Assembly (NCBI RefSeq): GCF_025562715.2
Contig: NZ_JAPFCC010000001.1
Span: 1,258,501 to 1,322,500 of the forward strand
Source of the DNA: Endozoicomonas gorgoniicola
GTDB taxonomy: Bacteria > Pseudomonadota > Gammaproteobacteria > Pseudomonadales > Endozoicomonadaceae
Reading direction: 5' to 3'
Length of the DNA stretch: 64,000 nucleotides
Below are positions 50,810 to 58,674 of the stretch, piece after piece. The notes under the pieces were generated by a model. That model made no database searches. It was not told the origin of the DNA and was given only the letters and a program-made list of their open reading frames with translations. A program made the position numbers and the translations under genes. How positions within the stretch are numbered: the stretch's first letter is position 1; the number at the start of each line of letters is the position of its first letter.

Positions 50810-53800
50810 TCAGGCAGCTGCAGCAATAGCTGCTGCTCTTAGTTTGTCGTAAGATTTTTGCTGCTTCGGCTTCAAGGTTGCTTCGGCTAATCTGAGATGA
50901 AAGCGAGCTTCGTGATCTCCCTGACTGCCCGCAATGATCAGTAACTGCACTGCCATATCGAGATTCTGCACAACACCGTGGCTGCCATACAGGCATTTCA
51001 TGCCCAGGTCTCTGGCAAAAGGCTGCAATGCTTTGATGTCCGGTTTCCTGAGGTGTTTGCTGGCAGCTTCCAGTTGTTGCTGACTGGCCTTATAAACGTC
51101 AGGATCACCGGTGTGGAATATCAGGTCTCCGGTTGATCGTCTGTGTTCAATCAGCTTGATGGCCTGTTGCTGTGTTAGTGGGTCAGTTTGTTGAAGTGCC
51201 AGTTCGACCAGTCGTGTCATTCCTTTGGTAAAGTCGTGGTGATCCTGTTCTTCTTCCAGACAGATCATTGCCAGTCTGAGCTTGGCAGCCCGGGTTATAA
51301 CGGCATTGTGAGCGGCATCAAGTTCCTGACTGTGGAAGCTTTCCAGTTGTTCCAGCTCATGGCGTATCGTCCGGTCTCCTGCCTGCCATGCCGCAATCAG
51401 GTGTTCAAAGGCGGCATGGACGTCATTGAAGTTGAATGTCCTGCTTTGCTCTGTGAGCAGCAGTTTACCAAGACAGCGATTAGCCAGCGGGTCAGATGGA
51501 TTTTGTGCAAGCGCTTTTTCATAACACGATTTAGCCAGAAACGCGTTATTGAATCTGGTCTCCAACAGCAGCGCCAGTCCTGTCAGGTTGATGTGTGGAT
51601 CGGTGTCTGCCTGTTCTATCACCTGTTCTATCCGGTTGATGTCCAGTGGCTGGCCTGCCAGCTGACAGAGCTGGGATGCCTCAATGCAAAGTTCCGGATG
51701 TGACAACAGCTTGTCAGCACATTTCAATAGCCCTGGTACCAGCGACTCTTTGACGTCGGGGCGTTCGTTAAACAGTTTTTCAATCGCTTTAATCGGGAAC
51801 TGTTTTGCCACAAGGTGAACTAATCCCTGCCAGGATGGGTTGTCATGATGTTGCTCTATGATTCCCAGCAGATGGGTGACGGCAGCCGGGTTTCCTGCGT
51901 CAATCTGTTTCAGTGCTTTCTCAAGCTCCTCTACGTCAGGCCCGGAAACCACCAGGGCTCCGGTGTTTTGTCTGAGCAGAGAAGACAGAGAAAGGGTTTT
52001 TGCATCGGGCTGGATACAGTCAGCAGGCAGAGGCAGGGGGACTTCAATACCAATGGGGGCGGGCAGCTTTAATACTGGCGTACGTTTAAAGGCTGTCCGT
52101 ATAGATGCCATATCGACAAATTCAGGCGGTTCCATACCATCGCCTTCTGACTCTGCCGGTGTCGGATAAGCGGCTTTAGGGGCTGGCTCACTGACGGCTT
52201 CTGTCGTTTTAAATGATTGATAAATGTCGTCTTTATCCAGAACGGTCCGGTGTTCAATGGCGAGTGAAAACTGCAGCAGTTGTTGTTTGTAACGCTGCAC
52301 CACTTTGTTCAATGCCCAACTGAAAAAACGGTCAATGCGGGATCGGGAAGTAGGAGCCAGTTTGAGATCAACTTTGTCGAGCTGTTTCAAGTCAACCGCA
52401 CCACCCACAATTTTTAACTGGGCATCACAAGTAAGGCGCTGATGACGGGCGGCTCGCTTGATAAACCACTTGATGATAGGGTTTTTCATGAACCCGGGCA
52501 GCTTAACACCACGGGTCGCCCCGGCACTCTTGTCCTGCGACGGTGAGTAAAGCAGCTTTGTGACTGCCCTGAGATTGACTTCGGCTTCGGTAACATGAAC
52601 CGATCCGAAGTTCTCGCCATCCAGAACCACTTTAACCTGTCCCATGGTGACAGGCCCGGCTTTTAAACGGTCAAAGTTCAGCTCGCCTCTGGATATCACG
52701 GGCGTTATGGTTTTAGCCCCGGTTTCCGGGTCTTCGCGAACAAACAGTTTGGGAGAGGTTCTTTCGATCGAGACAGCAGTGCTGAGATCTAGTGGAATGT
52801 GTTGACCGTCGACCAGCACTTCCAGCACGTCTTCACTGTTGAGAGTCAGATCGGGTCTGATCGTCATAACGTGTTTGTTGGTTGTTACTGCCACCTTGCC
52901 CTTCAGTCCTACATGGCCTTCGGGCAAATGAATACCATTACCATTCCGGGAGAGTTCAAAGGGCTGTGATACATGGGTGTTGAGATCCGGTATCTCTCCC
53001 GTGACGGTCAGGTTATCGCCCAGTTTCATGCAGTGGATACTGGCGGGCTTTGTTGCGGTCAGTTTCAGCTTACCTCTGATAAGGGTGTCCTCTCCGAGAG
53101 CCTTCTCTATCCCTTTCCCTTCGGGTGTACTGATGTCGACTTTTACGTTGCCAATGTTAACATCAGCATCCAGCCTGGCAGGGCGTATGCTTGAGCCCTG
53201 TGGCGATGGCAGGGGTTTTCCATCCGTTAGGGTGACATGGCCGTTTATTCCAGTGGCGGTAACCATGGCATCCAGGTCTCCCTGGTTCTTTACGGACACT
53301 TTTTCTACATTGGCTGCTATACGCTCACAGCCAGAGAGACGAGCTTCCCCGGTACCCGCACCCTCAACATTACGAGTCAGGTCAATATTAATGCTGCTGG
53401 CTGAAAATTGTGTTTTGCCCGTCAGTGTCATCAGTTCACTGGCTTTGTGCGGCTTTTTTTGAGGAAAAGGGCGTACTTCATCGTCAGGAATTACCGGAGT
53501 GTCTGACGGTTGTTCTGAATAAGGCGGTGGTGGGTTATCTGAATAGGGAGGAGGCTGGTTCAGAGGCAAGGCTATATCCTGCCACCGGGCAAATGGGCTG
53601 GACGGTGTAAGAACCTCTTTCAACTCGTTGACCACTTCCAGCGCATTATTAATGCTCCCTTCCGCACGGCCACACTGAACGTTCAGGCGTCTTGGAGTCT
53701 CCCCCTTTCTGGCAGCAGGCGCGGCTTCTGTATCAGGGATTTTGGGGTGGTAATCCAGATGGATGTCTGAAAAAGCACCGTCAGCCTGCAGCTCCCCTTT

Positions 53801-55168
53801 AGTAGCAACCGTTACTTTTCCCAGTTTTGCTGACAGCCGGAAATTCAGCTGTCTGAACAGGGCGTCAATGAATGGCTCTGGCGAAGCTTTTACACTCTTG
53901 AACAATGAGGCAACGTCAGCTGGGGCAAATTCCGGGAGTTCAACATTGATCTCCTGAGCATTCAGGGAAACAAAATTGGGTGCCTGAGTCACTTGACCGA
54001 TTTCTTTCAGCAGGCCATAACCAGCAGACAGAGCGTTCGGAGCCGTAATGTAGTTAAACAGCATTTGTCCCATACTGCCTGAGAGACCTGCTTTTATACC
54101 GCTGGCGGTTACGCTGGCTTTAATCACCTGACCGTCCGGCATATCAACGGCTGTTGTTGCTTTCAGTTCTGAAATTTTGAAAACAGGACACATCTTGCCG
54201 CCCGGGCCTTTGACAAAGTCTATGCCTGCAATGCAGACATTAACATTGTCGAGTACGATTTGCCCTTCCGGGGTATTGAGCGCCAGATGATCCAGAGGAA
54301 TATCAATACGCACGTTTTCGGGCTTCCCCTGCCCGGGGTGGCTCGCGGCGTAAAAATCTCTGACGGAAGCCAGAAACGTTGAGAGAGGCTCAATTACCTT
54401 TTTTCCGTTGGAGGCAAGACTTTCATAGGATTGAACGGCTTTCTCAAATTCACGACAGAGAGCGGCAGCCTGTTCGCGATGTTTAGGGAGTGCCAGTTGC
54501 TCTTCTTTCAGTTCTGCTTTTTTTTCCTGAAGCTCTCTGGTTCTGGATGCTTTGAAGAACTTTAGTTGACCCGATCCGTTTTCCAGTTTTTTAATTTTAT
54601 CTTCAAGTGTCTTAATTTTTTTCTCGGTGTCTACACAGAGATTTCTGGCTTTCTCATACTGTTTCTTAGTCACTTTCTTGAGCTTTTTGCTCACTTCAAG
54701 CGCTTTTGTATCCATTAAGTAGCCGGTTGATGTGACAACTTTTTTGGCTATTTTTGAAATCAGGGAAGAAAATACAGAGCTTTTTGACTGGTAGGCCAGC
54801 GGTTGTGGCGATTCGGTACTGTTTTGTGTTGCTCTGTCGTCTGGTTGCAGTTCGTGGACGCCGGATTTCTCCGGGCTTTCTTTGGAGGGGGGGCTGTTGT
54901 CAGGAGTGCTGGTGTCAGGGGTTTCTACCGCACCCCTGAGCAGATTCATTTCCTGTTCAAGCTTGTCAATCTGACGCTGCTCAAGGTCTGGCATCTGGTC
55001 TAATACACCCGCTTTGTCGCGTGTTTTTGACTGGGAGGCAGGCGCTTCTGTATAAGAGACCTCCTGCCCTTTATGTCGACCTTTTTCCGTCGTCTGTTCG
55101 CTTCTTTTTGCTTTGGAAGCGGTTTGCAGAGCGTCGGAATGTCCCCCTTTTGGTTCAAGCCTGTTCAT
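50810..55168 (-). CDS. Giant protein of unknown function, 1452 residues, with PPxY motifs and Sel1/TPR-like C-terminus
   Basis: No family recognised. Layout by eye: residues 1-130 are Ser/Thr/Pro/Lys-rich and disordered with no signal peptide; 155-255 is a basic coiled coil; about 285-1000 is beta-rich with recurring strand pairs (for example VRIDIPLDHLALNTPEGQIV, VNIGNVKVDISTPEGKG), recalling AsmA-like or repeating beta-groove proteins; a proline-rich insert at about 535-560 holds two PPPY motifs (539-542 and 547-550); about 1150-1452 is an alpha-solenoid of TPR/Sel1 type (LANRCLGKLLL, MAVQLLIIAGSQGDHEARFHL). AGGAT precedes the ATG. It follows the 1061-residue gene by 68 bases on the same strand. 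An effector or lipid-binding role is only inference. Confidence 0.8.
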   Translation of the reverse strand: MNRLEPKGGHSDALQTASKAKRSEQTTEKGRHKGQEVSYTEAPASQSKTRDKAGVLDQMPDLEQRQIDKLEQEMNLLRGAVETPDTSTPDNSPPSKESPEKSGVHELQPDDRATQNSTESPQPLAYQSKSSVFSSLISKIAKKVVTSTGYLMDTKALEVSKKLKKVTKKQYEKARNLCVDTEKKIKTLEDKIKKLENGSGQLKFFKASRTRELQEKKAELKEEQLALPKHREQAAALCREFEKAVQSYESLASNGKKVIEPLSTFLASVRDFYAASHPGQGKPENVRIDIPLDHLALNTPEGQIVLDNVNVCIAGIDFVKGPGGKMCPVFKISELKATTAVDMPDGQVIKASVTASGIKAGLSGSMGQMLFNYITAPNALSAGYGLLKEIGQVTQAPNFVSLNAQEINVELPEFAPADVASLFKSVKASPEPFIDALFRQLNFRLSAKLGKVTVATKGELQADGAFSDIHLDYHPKIPDTEAAPAARKGETPRRLNVQCGRAEGSINNALEVVNELKEVLTPSSPFARWQDIALPLNQPPPYSDNPPPPYSEQPSDTPVIPDDEVRPFPQKKPHKASELMTLTGKTQFSASSINIDLTRNVEGAGTGEARLSGCERIAANVEKVSVKNQGDLDAMVTATGINGHVTLTDGKPLPSPQGSSIRPARLDADVNIGNVKVDISTPEGKGIEKALGEDTLIRGKLKLTATKPASIHCMKLGDNLTVTGEIPDLNTHVSQPFELSRNGNGIHLPEGHVGLKGKVAVTTNKHVMTIRPDLTLNSEDVLEVLVDGQHIPLDLSTAVSIERTSPKLFVREDPETGAKTITPVISRGELNFDRLKAGPVTMGQVKVVLDGENFGSVHVTEAEVNLRAVTKLLYSPSQDKSAGATRGVKLPGFMKNPIIKWFIKRAARHQRLTCDAQLKIVGGAVDLKQLDKVDLKLAPTSRSRIDRFFSWALNKVVQRYKQQLLQFSLAIEHRTVLDKDDIYQSFKTTEAVSEPAPKAAYPTPAESEGDGMEPPEFVDMASIRTAFKRTPVLKLPAPIGIEVPLPLPADCIQPDAKTLSLSSLLRQNTGALVVSGPDVEELEKALKQIDAGNPAAVTHLLGIIEQHHDNPSWQGLVHLVAKQFPIKAIEKLFNERPDVKESLVPGLLKCADKLLSHPELCIEASQLCQLAGQPLDINRIEQVIEQADTDPHINLTGLALLLETRFNNAFLAKSCYEKALAQNPSDPLANRCLGKLLLTEQSRTFNFNDVHAAFEHLIAAWQAGDRTIRHELEQLESFHSQELDAAHNAVITRAAKLRLAMICLEEEQDHHDFTKGMTRLVELALQQTDPLTQQQAIKLIEHRRSTGDLIFHTGDPDVYKASQQQLEAASKHLRKPDIKALQPFARDLGMKCLYGSHGVVQNLDMAVQLLIIAGSQGDHEARFHLRLAEATLKPKQQKSYDKLRAAAIAAAA

Positions 55169-55187
55169 GTAACATCCTGTTTCTGAC

Positions 55188-55243
55188 AGTTGTGTTAATT
55201 GGATTGTGTTAATTGCGCTTTGTTAATTGAGCTTTGTTAATTG
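55188..55243. repeat. Four 14-bp tandem repeats between the two giant genes
   Basis: Units at 55188, 55202, 55216 and 55230 share TTGTTAATTG or TGTGTTAATTG cores. The stop codon of the 1061-residue gene (TAA on the minus strand) is in the last unit and similar TAA triplets recur in each unit. They occupy most of the 68-base gap. Confidence 0.92.
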
Positions 55244-58200
55244 AGCTTTCTGTGGTCTGTTGCTTCCTGCATCCAGTCCGGTGCGGCTTCTGGCACACGG
55301 GTATTTCCATGACCACGGTTCAGGTTCGCCCGGACTGGCGTAATGGCAGCCGGAAGCAGACTCTGAAGTGTTTGTTGTCCATCTTGCATCTGTTGTACCA
55401 GCAGAGTTGATAGTCGGGCCTGATCATTCAGGGCCTGAAGGTTGTTCAACAGTGTCGCGAAATGATTGATCATCTCCAGCTGGGCAGGTGCAATGTCATC
55501 CGTTTCTTTTGCCTGCAACAGCAACGGGCGCATTTCGTGTATTTTGTTAACTAACTCATCGGGTCTAAGGGTCAGGTCGTGGGGTATCGAAAATAGCTGT
55601 TGTACGAAACGGTTATAAGGATGATCATCGGGAGTATTAAATGAGTGACAAAATGCTTTTGCTACTTCCGGTTTGTCATGGGTATGTTGCCAGAGTTCAT
55701 AGAAGGCTTCTTTTCCAGCCTCTTTCATTTCAGCAGGTAATGCCGTGTTGGAAAGCGTTTCAAGCAGCAGGCTGGCGGCATCAATATATCTTGGATAACC
55801 GATACTGCCGTCTATGATTTCCCAGCGAACCCTTGCCCTCAGGGCATCCGGGTTGTGGTTATGAATACCCGTTGCCAAAATCTGTTCAGCGGCAAATTCT
55901 CCCTGAGTGAGCAGCTGTATTTCAGCGGCAGGTACTGGCAATTTATATCTCTGCATCAGGCTGCTGATTCTGTTGATGAGTTCCGGGGCTTCAGGGTCAC
56001 TCGCTGACAGATCAGCCAATGGTCTGGTGGGATATTCTCGCAGGATTTGAACCACGGACTCTCCAACGACGCTTTCGATGGCGTCCACCGTTTGTGCAAG
56101 CGCTTTTGGTGATCCCTCAAAGCGACCACTTTTGACATGGTCGCAGATCAGTTGAGTGATGACTTCTCCGGGGCAGCGTCCCTCTTTCACCAGACGAAGT
56201 AACTGACACATGGCCTCTGAGCCAGCGAACGGGTCAGACTTGTAAGCAAACGACAGCGTATCAATGACCAGCTCGATATTGTCAGGCTCTTCTCGCTCAA
56301 AATCCAAAGCCTTTTGCGTCAGCCAGTCCGGGTCTGCAGCTTCAGGCACTTCTGCATAATGTTTTCTTTGTAACAGTGCAGCGAAAATGGCGACGGACTT
56401 TGGTGGGTCTACTTCTGTCAGTTCGTGGGCAATTTTATAATATTCAGCCCGCTCAACCGGATCATCGCATTCGAGTATTAACTTTTTGTAAACCGGGGCG
56501 GTGATGGCGAGGCTGGCTCTGAGTGCTTCGCGATGGTGTTGGCGCTCCGTTAACTCCTTATGCATCAGGACCAGTTGCCTTGACTGTTCTGGTCTGGTGG
56601 GGTCTGTCGCTTTTTCGCGGCTGGCAAGAATACACTGCTGTTCGAGTCGTTTCGGGCAGATCAGAAGCCTTGAGTTAATTAAAGACCAGCCCTGGAGCAG
56701 GTCACCACCGATCTGGTCGAACAGCTCGGTCATGACAATGGTTCCATGATCGCCTTCTTTTTCACTACCGGGTATCAGTCCGGGAAGTTGAACTTCAACC
56801 TGTGCGCCTACCTGAATGGACGGACCGTTTGCAGTGTGAATAATCCTGGTAAACCGGGAACGAAGCAGTGGGCCGAGTATCAGCTTAATCAGCGGATTGC
56901 TGCTTTCAACATCAATATAACCTTTGTCCTGCCGTTCACGGTCAGATAGCGCTTTCAGTTGCGTTTTGGAATGTTTCAGGTCTTTAAGCGCTATGTCACC
57001 TCTGCGAACCGGGGCGTGCAGGGATAGTTTTGTTTGCCCGCCCAGTAAAACGCCCATCAGACGTAACAGTAAAGATGAAGACTGTTTTAGATGCTTTGGT
57101 TCAAGTGTCAGCTCACAGCTCAGTGAGCCGTTGTGATCTTTGTCCATATCAGACAGGGCAATCTTATTCAGCGCGACGACGGAAGGTCTGTCGCCATCGG
57201 GGTCAAAATTAATTTCCATCCCCCCCAGGGTGGTGACGGCTGACTGGTCAGCCTCCTGATGGACGAGATTAATCTTTTTGGAAATCTTCAGATCTTTGAA
57301 GGTCGCTGTGCCTTTATCAAATTCGGCCAGCCCCGGGTGTTTGCTGGCCGGGTCTGCATATTCTCCGTCAAGCGCATAAGCGGTATTGGTATTGCTGTAC
57401 TTTACCTCAAGCTCTGTCAGTGAAACCTGAACAGCTGTGTTGTCGTGGGGCAGGTTTGAGCTGTCTTTACCTTCTCGTAACCAGGTGTAGGCTGACGTGA
57501 AGTTAAGAAATTTTCCAATATCCGTTCCCAGATGCACCTGCCCTAAGTTGGTTGCGACTTTCAGGCTGACAGGCTCTTTCTGGTACTCCACAGGAATATC
57601 TACATCGCAGCGTACCTGATGGATACTGATGGTTGTCTGGCGTTGCTGATCCTGAATTTCAGTACTTTCGCTACCGGGTGGCTGCAGACAGGCTGACAGG
57701 GACAGGTTGGATACAACAAGAGGCCCGTTCTGGGTTTCTATTGTCAGTTTGGGGATTTTAAGGTGTTGATAAATACCTGCTTTGTTGGGGTCGAGATCTT
57801 TAAATGCAGTCAGGAGTATATCGGTGAATATTTGCTGCCAGGTTTCATCCGTCATATCAAACGTTACCCCGGCCCATTTTTCCAATAGCTGATATCTGGC
57901 CAGATTGGCAGTCCGCTTCTGAGCCTGAGGCACAATAAAGTGTTTAAAGGGCTTGACGATGACCTGATTGGCAACGGGTTTAACAACGCGTTCCGCCAGT
58001 GGCTTGACCAGAAAGTCCCTGACAGGGCTGAGGATATAGTTTTTAAGTCCCCGGACGATCCAGTGGGAGCTGGCGGGCTTGTCTGTCCCACCGGTTTTTT
58101 CGGTTGCTGGTGTGGCTGTTTTGCTGGTTCCTTCAGCCTGTTCAGGAGGCGCTCCCCAAAACCAGCCAAAGGCACGTTGCAAACGGCCGGACTGTGGTTG

Positions 58201-58422
58201 CTGGATATCAACCTGCATTTTTTGTATTGGTTTAAAGGAATCAATAGTTCCGTCATCTTTGCGGCTGGGTATTTGCCTGAACACCTGGTTAAGGTCGACC
58301 GTGTCTACTTTTCGATGGTCATGCGATGGGTCTGATGAGGAAGTATCAGGATGCGGCAGGCTCTCCAGTGCATCATAAAACGGTAACGAGTCTGTGGATA
58401 ATGACGGTCTGCTGGGTTCCAT
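55237..58422 (-). CDS. Giant protein of unknown function, 1061 residues, paralogue-like partner of the 1452-residue protein
   Basis: No family recognised. The first 110 residues are disordered and contain DSLPFYDALESLPHP; a basic stretch with FLVKPLAERVVKPV and VIVKPFKHFIVP follows at about 135-175 and may bind membranes. About 200-580 is beta-rich (IPKLTIETQNGPLVVSNLSL, LGGMEINFDPDGDRPSV), similar in style to the larger neighbour; both contain a NP-[IL]-IK-x-I segment before a basic helix. From about 590 to the end it is alpha-helical repeat. No signal peptide. The ribosome-binding site is weak. It is the first gene of the pair, read toward the 1452-residue gene. Confidence 0.78.
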   Translation of the reverse strand: MEPSRPSLSTDSLPFYDALESLPHPDTSSSDPSHDHRKVDTVDLNQVFRQIPSRKDDGTIDSFKPIQKMQVDIQQPQSGRLQRAFGWFWGAPPEQAEGTSKTATPATEKTGGTDKPASSHWIVRGLKNYILSPVRDFLVKPLAERVVKPVANQVIVKPFKHFIVPQAQKRTANLARYQLLEKWAGVTFDMTDETWQQIFTDILLTAFKDLDPNKAGIYQHLKIPKLTIETQNGPLVVSNLSLSACLQPPGSESTEIQDQQRQTTISIHQVRCDVDIPVEYQKEPVSLKVATNLGQVHLGTDIGKFLNFTSAYTWLREGKDSSNLPHDNTAVQVSLTELEVKYSNTNTAYALDGEYADPASKHPGLAEFDKGTATFKDLKISKKINLVHQEADQSAVTTLGGMEINFDPDGDRPSVVALNKIALSDMDKDHNGSLSCELTLEPKHLKQSSSLLLRLMGVLLGGQTKLSLHAPVRRGDIALKDLKHSKTQLKALSDRERQDKGYIDVESSNPLIKLILGPLLRSRFTRIIHTANGPSIQVGAQVEVQLPGLIPGSEKEGDHGTIVMTELFDQIGGDLLQGWSLINSRLLICPKRLEQQCILASREKATDPTRPEQSRQLVLMHKELTERQHHREALRASLAITAPVYKKLILECDDPVERAEYYKIAHELTEVDPPKSVAIFAALLQRKHYAEVPEAADPDWLTQKALDFEREEPDNIELVIDTLSFAYKSDPFAGSEAMCQLLRLVKEGRCPGEVITQLICDHVKSGRFEGSPKALAQTVDAIESVVGESVVQILREYPTRPLADLSASDPEAPELINRISSLMQRYKLPVPAAEIQLLTQGEFAAEQILATGIHNHNPDALRARVRWEIIDGSIGYPRYIDAASLLLETLSNTALPAEMKEAGKEAFYELWQHTHDKPEVAKAFCHSFNTPDDHPYNRFVQQLFSIPHDLTLRPDELVNKIHEMRPLLLQAKETDDIAPAQLEMINHFATLLNNLQALNDQARLSTLLVQQMQDGQQTLQSLLPAAITPVRANLNRGHGNTRVPEAAPDWMQEATDHRKLN

Positions 58423-58633
58423 GCTTGCCGGGCTTTAAACAGCCTTGTCCTGTGGTAATGAGCACTGTTTAAAGTCTAGCAGTCGTAGTTCTGACTTATT
58501 GTTTAGATAAAAGGCTGGCTTTATATGCGTTAACAGTCTCAGGTATTTTTGGACAGAGCCGTGCGCAGGCGTTATAAATATACATGCTCACTCATGTGTC
58601 CAAACGGGGGTTGCCCTCGTTCATAGAGCGTAA

Positions 58634-58668
58634 GAAAAAATCTGTGCCGCCTTATACTGGCGGCACAG
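58634..58668 (-). terminator. Rho-independent terminator of lon
   Basis: On the minus strand CTGTGCCGCC pairs with GGCGGCACAG around a 7-base loop, followed by ATTTTTTC. It lies 6 bases after the lon stop. The rest of the 252-base gap to the 1061-residue gene holds nothing recognised. Confidence 0.95.
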
Positions 58669-58674
58669 TTCGTT

